Assembly (NCBI RefSeq): GCF_003332305.1
Contig: NZ_QOIO01000007.1
Span: forward strand, 62,001 to 126,000
Direction: 5' to 3'
Length of the DNA stretch: 64,000 nt
Source: Microvirga aerophila
GTDB taxonomy: Bacteria; Pseudomonadota; Alphaproteobacteria; Rhizobiales; Beijerinckiaceae
Shown here: positions 16,862-25,144 of the stretch, in pieces
How the letters are laid out: the number at the start of each line of letters is the position of its first letter
Position numbering within the stretch: position 1 is the first letter of the stretch
Position numbers and translations under genes: made by a program
Notes under the pieces: generated by a model
What the model was told of the DNA's origin: nothing
What the model saw: the letters and a program-made list of their open reading frames with translations, nothing else
The model's database searches: none

Positions 16862-17647
16862 TCATTCGCGTGGCTTCGCCGGTGCCGGGGATGCCTCCTG
16901 ACGAGGGGCGGCCGGTGGGGCGATGGGCGTGGTGGAGCCGGTGGTATCTCCAGGGGAGGATTTGCGGAATCCATTGAGGTACGCGGTCAGGCTGCTACGG
17001 CCGCTCTGGTCTGCGAGGCTCGACAGGATGTTGGTGTCGAATGGCTCCTCGTGGATCGAACCGTCCGTCATGATCACGGTCTTGATGCCTGATTCTCCGT
17101 CGAAGGAGAGGGATTTGACCACAGGCTTCTGTGACGCCTGGGACGGCGCCGGATCAGTCGCATCATCGGCCGACGCAGTCTTGGCGGGCGCGTCCTTGGT
17201 TGGCTCATCCTTGGGGGCCTGCGGTGCAGACGAAACGGCCTTTTCCTCTGTCGAGGTGGGGTTTTGATCCTCCGCCTGCTTCTTCGGTTGCTCCGTCTTG
17301 GCTGCCTTGGCGGCGCGCTGGCGCATTGCCTCGGCGGCTTTGTCCTGCTCGGCAATCAGCTGGTCGAGGCGAGCCTTGGCTTCAATTGCTTCCTGTTGGG
17401 CTGGCGAACCGAAAACCGACGCAAGGGGATTGGCGGTGCGCTCAGCCTCCGCCTTGGCTCTGGCGGCATCCGCCGCGTTTGCCGCATCGATCCGTTTGCG
17501 CGCGGTCGCGATCTGCTCAGGGTCCGAGGTTTCGTAGGAATAACGCTTCCCGTTGATCTCGTAGAAGACCTTTTTTGCTTCGGCACGCTCAGCCATCACT
17601 CCCAAGGCAAGAGCGGAAGCTCCAAGAATTGTAAATATCTTGATCAT
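16862..17647 (-). CDS. Secreted hypothetical protein, 261 aa, paralogue B of a tandem pair
   Basis: Paralogue of the downstream gene. Signal peptide to about residue 24 (AEA), then KKVFYEINGKRYSY at the same position 25-38, ATARKRIDAANAADA, NPLASVFGSPAQ, a longer low-complexity Lys/Ala/Pro/Thr linker, and the C-terminal module from about residue 177 with SGIKTVIMTDGSIHEEPFD and the shared end DTTGST. A Pro/Ala tail of about 20 residues extends beyond paralogue A. AGGAGATC precedes the start, and the leader before it (ATCAGGAG) resembles that of paralogue A, so the duplication probably included the translation signals. Function unknown. Confidence 0.8.
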   Translation of the reverse strand: MIKIFTILGASALALGVMAERAEAKKVFYEINGKRYSYETSDPEQIATARKRIDAANAADAARAKAEAERTANPLASVFGSPAQQEAIEAKARLDQLIAEQDKAAEAMRQRAAKAAKTEQPKKQAEDQNPTSTEEKAVSSAPQAPKDEPTKDAPAKTASADDATDPAPSQASQKPVVKSLSFDGESGIKTVIMTDGSIHEEPFDTNILSSLADQSGRSSLTAYLNGFRKSSPGDTTGSTTPIAPPAAPRQEASPAPAKPRE

Positions 17648-17899
17648 TGTCGCGTTAAGATCTCCTGATTAGTTAAGTTCAATTAGAGAATATGGCGACC
17701 GTATGACGCAACGTAATCTCATTTAATATTTAAGATACTCTGCCGTGTTATTAATAAATTAACTTCTAGATTAGTTTCAGTGTTCAACATTACTCAGGGT
17801 CGTAGGAAGTAAAGCATCTGCAGCAAAGACATTCGGGCTCCGTCCCGTAGCTCTTTGCCGGGTTTTCCGAACGCCGCGAGACTGATAGACCCCACAGCC

Positions 17900-18661
17900 A
17901 TGACGTATAAAGTTGCCGCCCTCTATCAATTCGTCTCGCTTCCGGACTTTCAGGATCTGAAGGAGCCGCTTCACCGCCTGTGTGCCGACCTCGGGATCAG
18001 GGGTACCCTTCTCCTGGCTCACGAGGGCATCAACGGCACCGTTGCGGGCCGTCCGGAAAGCATCGAGGCGTTCGTTCGCGAGCTGACGAGCGGCGCACTG
18101 TTCGGCGGCCGCCTCGACAATCTTGAACTGAAATACTCGTCGGCCACCGAGATGCCGTTACGACGCCTGAAGGTCCGTCTCAAGAAGGAGATCGTCACTC
18201 TTGGCGACCCGAACGTGGACCCGACGGAGCGGGTCGGGGCTTACGTGGCGCCCGCGGACTGGAACGCACTTCTCGAAGCGCCCGATGTGGTGCTGATCGA
18301 CACCCGCAATGATTTCGAGGTGGAGATGGGCACGTTCGAAGGCGCGATCGATCCCAGGATCAAGAGCTTCAGCGAGTTCAAGGACTTTGTCGGAAGCAAC
18401 CTCGATCCGAAGACGCACAAGAAGGTCGCCATGTTCTGCACCGGCGGCATCCGGTGCGAGAAGGCGAGCGCCTACATGCTCTCCCGAGGCTTCGAAGAGG
18501 TTTACCACCTCAAAGGAGGCATCTTGAAGTACCTGGAGGACGTTCCCCAGCCCCAAAGCCGGTGGAAGGGAGATTGCTTCGTGTTCGACGAGCGCGTCGC
18601 CCTGGGACATGGCCTCCGGGAGCGTTCGATGGAACCAGCCGCGGATGGGTCCGATGAGTGA
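17900..18661 (+). CDS. trhO: tRNA uridine(34) hydroxylase TrhO (rhodanese-domain, YceA family)
   Basis: A 253-residue protein of the YceA/TrhO family, which makes 5-hydroxyuridine at the tRNA wobble position. The N-terminal acylphosphatase-like domain is visible ([20 protein letters not shown]). The rhodanese domain carries the active-site loop [16 protein letters not shown], then [16 protein letters not shown] and [16 protein letters not shown] 17900 is chosen because [11 protein letters not shown] matches the family start; the ribosome-binding site is weak. It overlaps the slyX start by eight bases. Length is somewhat below the 300-350 of enterobacterial forms, lacking their Cys-rich tail. 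Confidence 0.9.
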   Translation: MTYKVAALYQFVSLPDFQDLKEPLHRLCADLGIRGTLLLAHEGINGTVAGRPESIEAFVRELTSGALFGGRLDNLELKYSSATEMPLRRLKVRLKKEIVTLGDPNVDPTERVGAYVAPADWNALLEAPDVVLIDTRNDFEVEMGTFEGAIDPRIKSFSEFKDFVGSNLDPKTHKKVAMFCTGGIRCEKASAYMLSRGFEEVYHLKGGILKYLEDVPQPQSRWKGDCFVFDERVALGHGLRERSMEPAADGSDE

Positions 18662-18875
18662 GGTCGAGACCCTTGGCGCCCGCATCGATGCGCTGGAAAT
18701 GCGCATCGCCTATCAGGACCAGACAATCGAGGACCTGAACCAGACCGTCGTAGCGCAGTGGAAGCAGATCGATGCGCTGACGCGGCAGATCGCCAGTCTG
18801 GCCGACCGCATCCTCGAGGCGGAGGACAACGCGGGCGGCCGAGGGGCTCCGGAGCCACCGCCGCCCCATTACTGA
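18654..18875 (+). CDS. slyX: SlyX family protein
   Basis: A 73-residue coiled-coil protein: [20 protein letters not shown] and the following [20 protein letters not shown] give near-continuous heptads, and the protein ends in the family-typical Pro-rich tail PEPPPPHY. SlyX has no settled biochemical function. It starts inside the trhO stop region, so the two are translationally coupled. It converges with the permease gene, leaving only six bases between stops. Confidence 0.85.
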   Translation: MSEVETLGARIDALEMRIAYQDQTIEDLNQTVVAQWKQIDALTRQIASLADRILEAEDNAGGRGAPEPPPPHY

Positions 18876-18881
18876 CCCGGC

Positions 18882-19724
18882 TCAAACCGGCACGTCCCGC
18901 CCCCGCAGGGTCGGGTCGAGCGCGTCGCGCAGGCCGTCGCCCAGGAGATTGAGGCCGAGCACGGAAAGCGCAATCGCCACGCCCGGCGCGATGGCCAGGT
19001 GAGGGGCCTGCGACAGATAGGTTTGCGCGTCGCTGAGCATGCGGCCCCAGCTCGGGTTTGGCGGGCGGACACCGAGGCCGAGATAGCTCAGTCCCGCCTC
19101 CGTCAAAATCGCGAGGGCCAGCTGGATAGTCACCTGCACGATAAGGGCGCCTGCGATATTGGGGATCACGTCTTCCCACGTGATGCGCAGCGGATGCTTA
19201 CCTAGAGCCCGGGCCGCCGCGATGTAATCGAGGGTCCAGACCTGGAGCGCGACGCCTCGGGTGACCCGGGCGAAGACCGGAATATTGAATACCGCAATCG
19301 CCAGCACCGCCGCGAGCGGCCCGGAGCCGACAAGGGCCCCGATCATGATGGCGGACAGGACCGCCGGGAAGGCAAACACCACGTCCGACACCCGCATGGC
19401 GATCTCGTCCGCGACGCCTTTCCAGGCGGCTGCCGCGCAGCCGATGGCCGTGCCGATGGCAGCCCCGAGGAGAACGGCGGGCCACGCGATCGCGAGGGAA
19501 TTCCAGGCCCCCACCATCAGGAGCGAGGTTACGTCCCGGCCGAAATGATCCGTACCGAGAAGACCTGCCTCGAGAGGCGCCTTCAGTCGGAGCGCAATGC
19601 GCACACGGGTTGGGGATTCGGGCGTCCAGAACAGGGATATCAAGGCGGTTGCGATGAGGAGCGTCGTCAGGATTCCGCCCACCAGGAGGGCCGGATTCCA
19701 GCGCAGGCGCAGGATTCCTCTCAT
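18882..19724 (-). CDS. ABC transporter permease, DppC/GsiD type
   Basis: A 280-residue inner-membrane permease with about six helices, beginning with an N-terminal helix (LVGGILTTLLIATALISLFW) and the family motif GTDHFGRDVTSLLMVGAWNS. The EAA-like loop is YIAAARALGKHPLRITWEDV. It pairs with the DppB-type permease gene, which it overlaps by four bases. It is last in the binding protein-permease-permease series on the minus strand. The matching ATPase lies beyond two dehydrogenase genes at 25145-26755. Confidence 0.92.
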   Translation of the reverse strand: MRGILRLRWNPALLVGGILTTLLIATALISLFWTPESPTRVRIALRLKAPLEAGLLGTDHFGRDVTSLLMVGAWNSLAIAWPAVLLGAAIGTAIGCAAAAWKGVADEIAMRVSDVVFAFPAVLSAIMIGALVGSGPLAAVLAIAVFNIPVFARVTRGVALQVWTLDYIAAARALGKHPLRITWEDVIPNIAGALIVQVTIQLALAILTEAGLSYLGLGVRPPNPSWGRMLSDAQTYLSQAPHLAIAPGVAIALSVLGLNLLGDGLRDALDPTLRGRDVPV

Positions 19725-20668
19725 GGTCGGCTCCTCAGACGCGGATCGAGAATGGCGTAGCCGATATCGACCACGAAATTCACGACGATCACCAGGCCTG
19801 AGAAGATCAGCACGATGTCCTTGATGACCACGAGGTCGCGCTGGTTGAGCGCCTGATAGGCGAGGCGGCCGAGACCCGGAAGGTTGAACACGTTTTCGAC
19901 CAAGATCGCGCCGCCGAAGAAGAACGAGAGCTGGAGCCCGAGGATCGTCGTGACGGGAATCAGCGCGTTGGGCACCACGTGCCGGCGCAGGGTCGCGCCC
20001 TTGTTGACGCCCTTCGCCCGCGCGGTGCGCACGAAATCCGCTCCGATCACTTCAAGCGTTGCCGACCGGGTGACCCGGGTCAGCACGGCCGCTTGCGGCA
20101 GAGCCAATGCGACAGCAGGCAGGAGGAGCGCCTGAAGGGCAGGGCCGATCCCTGCGTTCCACCCTGGAAAGCCGCCAGCAGGGAACCAGCCGAGTCGGGT
20201 GGCGAAGAACAGGATGAACAGGAGGCCGATCCAGAAATTCGGGACCGCCACACCGAGCTGGCTGAACACCAGCACGGCCCGATCCACGGGCCCGTCACGC
20301 CGCGCCGCCGCCGCGACCCCGAGGGGCAGGGCAAGCATCGTCGAAATCAGGATTGCCAGCAGGCTGAGCGGCAGGGTCACGACCATGCGCTCGCCAACAA
20401 GCGTCGACACCGGCATCTTGTAGGTGATAGACGTGCCGAGATCCCCGCGCAGGATGCCGCCGATCCAATGGAGATAGCGGACCAAGGCCGGCTGATCGAG
20501 GCCAAGCTCCTGGCGCAATGCAGCCAGCGTATCCTCGCGGGCGGCTGTACCCAGCATGATGGCCGCCGGATCGCCCGGCAGCACTTCCAGGATCAGGAAG
20601 ATTGCAAGCGATACGGCGAGTAGGGTGACTGCTAGCGAAACGAAGCGCGAAATGACGAGACGCAACAT
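19721..20668 (-). CDS. ABC transporter permease, DppB/GsiC type
   Basis: A 315-residue inner-membrane permease. The first helix (FVSLAVTLLAVSLAIFLILE) and the adjacent LPGDPAAIMLG are diagnostic of the DppB family, as are the EAA-like loop FVRTARAKGVNKGATLRRHV and the C-terminal INFVVDIGYAILDPRL-like end (here VVNFVVDIGYAILDPRL). It lies 216 bases behind the binding-protein gene; that gap carries a large inverted repeat, so the permeases may be expressed at a lower level than the binding protein. Confidence 0.92.
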   Translation of the reverse strand: MLRLVISRFVSLAVTLLAVSLAIFLILEVLPGDPAAIMLGTAAREDTLAALRQELGLDQPALVRYLHWIGGILRGDLGTSITYKMPVSTLVGERMVVTLPLSLLAILISTMLALPLGVAAAARRDGPVDRAVLVFSQLGVAVPNFWIGLLFILFFATRLGWFPAGGFPGWNAGIGPALQALLLPAVALALPQAAVLTRVTRSATLEVIGADFVRTARAKGVNKGATLRRHVVPNALIPVTTILGLQLSFFFGGAILVENVFNLPGLGRLAYQALNQRDLVVIKDIVLIFSGLVIVVNFVVDIGYAILDPRLRSRP

Positions 20669-20687
20669 GAGTTCTAGCTGGCTTCCT

Positions 20688-20839
20688 TTCCCTCCCCCTT
20701 GCGGGGAGGGGGAGGGGGAGGGGTGGGGGTCGGACGACCGGGTGAGAGGTTGTTAAGTCAGGAGCTGTATCGGCATCCACGCTCGCTGCTCCGACTTTAC
20801 GACCCCCACCCTCGATCCCTCCCCGCAAGGGGGAGGGAA
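20688..20839. repeat. Large inverted repeat with C/G-rich arms
   Basis: The left arm (20688-20731) begins TTCCCTCCCCCTTGCGGGGA, itself a small palindrome, and ends GGGTGGGGGTC. The right arm (20801-20839) is its reverse complement with a few changes; the core of about 70 bases is unrelated. It lies between the binding-protein and first permease genes. Arms of this kind with a CCTTGCGGGGAGG centre look like a dispersed palindromic intergenic element of GC-rich alphaproteobacteria. Its folding could act as an attenuator or RNA-stability barrier. Confidence 0.75.
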
Positions 20840-20884
20840 GAACTGCCCAACGATGTCGCGCTCACAGAGGCGCGCCGCTTCCCG

Positions 20885-22366
20885 TCATTCCGACCAGGTG
20901 ACTTCAGTGACGTCGTTCGACGGCACGGGCGAGTTCTCCCACAGGCCGTTCAACTTGGCGTTCCAAACCCCAAGTTTCGGCAGTTGGAAAAGGAAGAGGG
21001 CAGGAACATCCTCTGCCAGGATCTTCTGAGCTTCAGCATATTTGGCAAAGCGCGCCTTCTCGTCCGTGGTCTTGGCGGCGTCAGCAATCAGAGCTTTGAA
21101 CTTATCGTTCTTGTAATTGAAGTAATAGTTGTCACGGGCAAAGATATCCATGTCCAGCGGCTCCGCATGGGCCACGATGGTCATGTCGTAATCCTTGCCT
21201 CTGAAGACCTCCTCGATCCACTTGGCCGGAAACTCCGTTGGGATGATCTTCAGCTCGACGCCTGCCTCGGCCAGCATGGCGGACAAGAGCTCCGCCGAAC
21301 GGCTCGCATAGGCCATCTGCGGGGTCTTGATGGTGATCGACAATCCACCTCCATGACCCGCCTCCGCAAGAAGCGCCTTGGCCTTCGCGGGATCGTAAGG
21401 AATGACGGCGGTCATATCGACGAAAGCCGGATGGTTCGGCGAGAAAAAGCTGCCGATGGGCTGGCCGAAGCCCGAATAGGCGCCTTCCACGAGGGATTTG
21501 CGATCGACCGCATGCATGAGCGCACGACGTACCCGCGGGTCGTCGAAGGGTTTCTTGGCGCTGTTCATGCCGGCGACGATTTCGCCCTCGGTGTTGCCTG
21601 CAACAGCCTTGAAGCGAGCGTCCTTCTGGAACTCGCTGAAGAGCTCCGGCGCACTGAGATTGGGGAAGGCATCCAAGTCACCCGCCCGCAAAGCGGCGAC
21701 TTGCGCCTGCGGGTCGCTGATGAACCGGAACGTCACGGTCTCAAGCTTGGTCTTTTCCTTCTGCCAGTAATCGGGATTGCGGGTCAGCTCGACCCGATCG
21801 CCGCGTGTCCAGGACTTGAACTTGAACGGCCCGGTCCCGACCGGGTTCGCCTTGTTGTTCTCCGCCGTCTCAGGCGCCACGATCACCGCGTCGCCCCAAC
21901 CGAGATAGGTGAGGAAGTTTCCTGAGGTTTCCTTCAGCTTGATCACCACTGTCGCGGGATCGGGCGTCTCGATCGCCTCGATAGGCGCCAAGATCTGCTT
22001 CTGGGCATTGGTGGAATTGGGCGCCCGCGCGCGGTCGAAGGCGAATTTCACGTCGGCCGAATCGAAGGCCGAGCCATCATGGAACTTCACGCCCGTCTGC
22101 AGGCGGAACGTGTAGGTCAGCCCGTCAGGCGCAACCTCCCAGCTCTTGGCGAGCATCGGCTGGACCTTGCCGTTGCGGTCTATGCGCACGAGCCCTTCAT
22201 AGAGATTCGCCCAGGTCACTTCGCGGATCGCCACCGGCGCGGCGATGGTCGGGTCGAGCCCTGGCGGCTCGATGGGCATGCCGACGACCAGGGAGGTCTT
22301 GGCGGCGTAAGCCGGCGCAAGGCTCACGGAGAACAGGAGGGCGGCGGCCAGAAAGCGCTTCGACAT
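20885..22366 (-). CDS. ABC transporter substrate-binding protein, SBP_bac_5 (DppA/OppA-like)
   Basis: A 493-residue periplasmic binding protein. The signal peptide is MSKRFLAAALLFSVSLAPAY, cleaved near YAA. Family features include PPGLDPTIAAPVAIREVTWA, NLYEGLVRIDRNGKVQPMLA and FHDGSAFDSADVKFAFDRA, the region typical of peptide, nickel and glutathione binding proteins. The start at 22366 is chosen so that the signal peptide is N-terminal; an in-frame start lies five codons upstream. The true ligand need not be a peptide, given the dehydrogenase genes in the same locus. Confidence 0.92.
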   Translation of the reverse strand: MSKRFLAAALLFSVSLAPAYAAKTSLVVGMPIEPPGLDPTIAAPVAIREVTWANLYEGLVRIDRNGKVQPMLAKSWEVAPDGLTYTFRLQTGVKFHDGSAFDSADVKFAFDRARAPNSTNAQKQILAPIEAIETPDPATVVIKLKETSGNFLTYLGWGDAVIVAPETAENNKANPVGTGPFKFKSWTRGDRVELTRNPDYWQKEKTKLETVTFRFISDPQAQVAALRAGDLDAFPNLSAPELFSEFQKDARFKAVAGNTEGEIVAGMNSAKKPFDDPRVRRALMHAVDRKSLVEGAYSGFGQPIGSFFSPNHPAFVDMTAVIPYDPAKAKALLAEAGHGGGLSITIKTPQMAYASRSAELLSAMLAEAGVELKIIPTEFPAKWIEEVFRGKDYDMTIVAHAEPLDMDIFARDNYYFNYKNDKFKALIADAAKTTDEKARFAKYAEAQKILAEDVPALFLFQLPKLGVWNAKLNGLWENSPVPSNDVTEVTWSE

Positions 22367-22573
22367 AAGGCGGGATTCCATCCGGTGAATGCGACGGGCC
22401 TCAGCTTACGCACTCCAGACCCGGATGGAAGGGGGCTGTCGCCGAAACTCTCCGACGGACTGACTACACCTCACGTCGGCGGCACCGCCCGAAGTTCCCG
22501 AACGCCAACTTGCGGTTCGACTGTCGGACGGCGAAAATGGTGCCGGCGCACATCACCTGGAGGATCTACCCCT

Positions 22574-22786
22574 ATGGCTGACGAACCGATCAATGGGCCG
22601 GCGTCTTACTTTCCTTCTATCGAGAAGAAGTACGGGCGGCCCATTGCCGAATGGCAAGAACTGGTGCGCAAGCACCTTCCGGCGAAGCACATGGAACTGG
22701 TTGCGATGTTGAAGAAGGACCATGGAATGGGCCATGGTCACGCCAACGCGCTGGTGGCCCACACGTTGGCAGCACATAAAGGCTGA
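22574..22786 (+). CDS. DUF4287 small protein, 70 aa
   Basis: A 70-residue protein with the DUF4287 pattern: SYFPSIEKKYGRPIAEWQEL, then HMELVAMLKKDHGMGHGHAN and an Ala/His-rich end ALVAHTLAAHKG. Members are small helical proteins of unknown function, sometimes fused to DUF5655. GGAGG lies at about 22558-22562, giving a good start. It is the only plus-strand gene inside the minus-strand transporter/dehydrogenase locus and splits that locus in two. Confidence 0.85.
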   Translation: MADEPINGPASYFPSIEKKYGRPIAEWQELVRKHLPAKHMELVAMLKKDHGMGHGHANALVAHTLAAHKG

Positions 22787-22810
22787 GCCGCTCTCCTGGG
22801 CTGCCTGCCC

Positions 22811-22834
22811 GCAAGGTCCAGAAGCAGACCTTGC
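22811..22834. terminator. Hairpin between DUF4287 gene and SDR gene
   Basis: Perfect 8-bp stem GCAAGGTC / GACCTTGC with an 8-base loop, placed between two convergent stops. The following run is GAAAAAAC on the plus strand, so no T-tract supports intrinsic termination in the expected direction. Confidence 0.4.
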
Positions 22835-22878
22835 GAAAAAACAGCATTTCCGGCCATTCGGATTTATAGTTTCACGAC

Positions 22879-23628
22879 CTAGATGCAGCGGCCGCCATCG
22901 ACCTCCAGCACGACCCCAGTGATCATGCTGGCCTCGTCGGAAGCCAGATACAGGGCCGCGTTGGCGATGTCCTGGGGGGTGGAGAAGCGCCCGAGCGGGA
23001 TCGAGTTGATGAACTGCTCACGCTTTTGAGGCGTGTCCTCGCCCATGAACGTGGAGAGCAGGGGCGTCTCGCCGGCCACCGGCGCCAGGGCGCAGACGCG
23101 GATGCGATTGGGGGCTAGCTCCACCGCCATGGACTTGGTGATAGTGTGAACCGCGCCCTTGGAGCCGTTGTACCAGGTGAGGCCCGGACGGGGACGAAGG
23201 CCCGCCGTAGAGCCCACATTGATGAAAACGCCGCCGCCCTGTTCGCGCATTTGCGGAACAGCCGCCTGGGCGAAGAGATAGATCGACTTCACATTGACGG
23301 CGAAGACCCGGTCGAACTCGGCCTCGTCCACCTCCAGCATCGGCCGGTTGCGATGGCTGATCCCCGCGTTGTTGATCACGATATCGAGCTTGCCGAAAGC
23401 ATCGACCGTCTTCTGCACGGCCGCGTTCACATCGGCCGCCTTCGATACGTCGGCCGCGAACCCGATGGTGTCCTGCCCGATGTTCTTCGCTGCGTCCTGT
23501 GCGGCGTTCTCGTTGATGTCGACGATGACGACCTTCGCGCCCTCGCGGGCGAATGTCTCGGCGATGCCCAGACCGAAGCCGGAGCCGGCGCCCGTGACGA
23601 GCGCCACCTTGCCTTCAAGGCGTTTCAT
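22879..23628 (-). CDS. Short-chain dehydrogenase/reductase (classical SDR)
   Basis: A 249-residue NAD(P)-dependent oxidoreductase. The cofactor motif TGAGSGFGLG is near residue 12, NNAG near 90, the catalytic Ser in NVGSTAG and the YxxxK pair in TWYNGSKGAV. After the first beta strands an Asp (VIVDIN) points to NAD rather than NADP. The C-terminal GVVLEVDGGRCI is typical of the family. The start at 23628 fits family length and excludes 53 upstream in-frame codons. It lies 31 bases behind an aldehyde dehydrogenase gene, suggesting successive oxidation of an alcohol or sugar. Confidence 0.88.
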   Translation of the reverse strand: MKRLEGKVALVTGAGSGFGLGIAETFAREGAKVVIVDINENAAQDAAKNIGQDTIGFAADVSKAADVNAAVQKTVDAFGKLDIVINNAGISHRNRPMLEVDEAEFDRVFAVNVKSIYLFAQAAVPQMREQGGGVFINVGSTAGLRPRPGLTWYNGSKGAVHTITKSMAVELAPNRIRVCALAPVAGETPLLSTFMGEDTPQKREQFINSIPLGRFSTPQDIANAALYLASDEASMITGVVLEVDGGRCI

Positions 23629-23659
23629 GCTGATCCCCTTCAAGATGGAAGCCGAGTTT

Positions 23660-25132
23660 TTACCCGTGCGCGATGACGATGGTTCTGGTCGTGGTGAACT
23701 CGACGAGCCCTTCGAAGCCCTTTTCACGGCCATGGCCCGAGCGGCCGAAGCCGCCGAACGGCAGCTCGACGCCGCCGCCTGCGCCATAGCAGTTCACGAA
23801 GACCTGACCCACCCGCATCGCACGGCCCACCCGGGTCGAGCGCATGGCGTCGCGGGTCCACACGCCCGCCGCAAGGCCATAGGGCGTACCATTGGCAAGC
23901 CGGATCGCCTCCGCCTCGTCGTCGAACGGCGTCGCCACGAGAACCGGTCCGAAGACCTCCTCCTGGGACAGGGTGCTCTCGTGCGGCACAGGGGCCAGGA
24001 AGGTCGGGGGCACGTAGTAGCCACCCTTCGGAGCATCCGTCGCGATGCCGCCTGCCGCTGCGACGCTCAGACCCTCGCTTGCGGCGCGGTCGAGATAACT
24101 CTGCACCCGCCGCTGCTGAGCCTGATTGATCATCGGGCCAAGATCGGGTTCGTGCTCCGGATGGCCGGCCTTCAGGTTGCGGAACCGCTCCGATACGGCG
24201 GCGACCACATCGTTGAAGATCCCGCGCTGGATCAGCAGGCGGCTTCCAGCCGAACAGGTTTGTCCGCCGTTTTGAATGATCGCGGTGACAAGGATCGGCA
24301 GAGCCCGTTCCAGATCTGCGTCGTCGAACACCACCTGAGCCGATTTTCCTCCCAGCTCGAGGGTGACGCCCACATGGTTCTGGGCGGCGGCGGTCTGCAC
24401 CGCGGTGCCGGTCTCGGGGCTTCCGGTGAAGGACAGGAAGTCGATGCCGGGATGAGCCGCCAGCGCTGCGCCGGCGCTGCGCCCAAGGCCCGTAACGATG
24501 TTGAGCGCGCCCTCGGGAAAGCCGACCTCGCGGGCGAGCGCCGAGACGCGCAGGATGGTCAGCGAGGCATCTTCGGCGGGCTTCACCACCGTGGCGTTGC
24601 CGGCCGCCAGCGCTGCGCCCACGGAGCGGCCGAAGATCTGCATCGGGTAGTTCCAGGGCACGATGTGCCCCGTCACTCCGTGCGGCACCCGCTCGACACC
24701 GATGAAATGCGAGTTGAGATAGGGGATGACCTCACCGTGCAGCTTGTCGGCGGCGCTGCCGTAATATTCGAAGTAGCGGGCGAGTGCCGCGACGTCCGCC
24801 TTCGACTGGCGCAGAGGCTTGCCGTTGTCGCGGCTTTCCAGCGCGGCCAGCTCCTCCGCATGGGCCTCGACCGCAGTGGCGAGCTTGACGAGAAGGCGGC
24901 CCCGTTCCGTCGCGGTCAGCTTGCCCCAGGCGCCCTCGAATGCGGCGCGGGCGGCCGTGACGGCGGCATCCACGTCCTCCGGAGTGCCGGAGGCGATCCG
25001 GGCGAAGAGGGAGCCGTCGACCGGCGACAGGACGTCGAGCATCGCTCCGTCGGACGAGGCCGTATCGCGTCCGCCGATGAGGTTCTGGTAAGTCATGTTC
25101 CGGCCGCCTTGGGCGCTGACCTGATCGTCCAC
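23660..25132 (-). CDS. Aldehyde dehydrogenase family protein
   Basis: A 490-residue NAD(P)-dependent aldehyde dehydrogenase. The catalytic glutamate lies in VTLELGGKSAQVVF, the nucleophilic cysteine in NGGQTCSAGSRL, the oxyanion Asn in HIVPWNYPMQ, and EEVFGPVL near the C-terminus binds cofactor. I chose GTG 25132 because AGGAGG stands eight bases before it; the ATG at 25096 has only a poor site and would remove 12 residues. It lies between the ABC ATPase gene (12 bases) and the SDR gene. Substrate unknown. Confidence 0.9.
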   Translation of the reverse strand: MDDQVSAQGGRNMTYQNLIGGRDTASSDGAMLDVLSPVDGSLFARIASGTPEDVDAAVTAARAAFEGAWGKLTATERGRLLVKLATAVEAHAEELAALESRDNGKPLRQSKADVAALARYFEYYGSAADKLHGEVIPYLNSHFIGVERVPHGVTGHIVPWNYPMQIFGRSVGAALAAGNATVVKPAEDASLTILRVSALAREVGFPEGALNIVTGLGRSAGAALAAHPGIDFLSFTGSPETGTAVQTAAAQNHVGVTLELGGKSAQVVFDDADLERALPILVTAIIQNGGQTCSAGSRLLIQRGIFNDVVAAVSERFRNLKAGHPEHEPDLGPMINQAQQRRVQSYLDRAASEGLSVAAAGGIATDAPKGGYYVPPTFLAPVPHESTLSQEEVFGPVLVATPFDDEAEAIRLANGTPYGLAAGVWTRDAMRSTRVGRAMRVGQVFVNCYGAGGGVELPFGGFGRSGHGREKGFEGLVEFTTTRTIVIAHG

Positions 25133-25144
25133 GTTTCCATCCTC

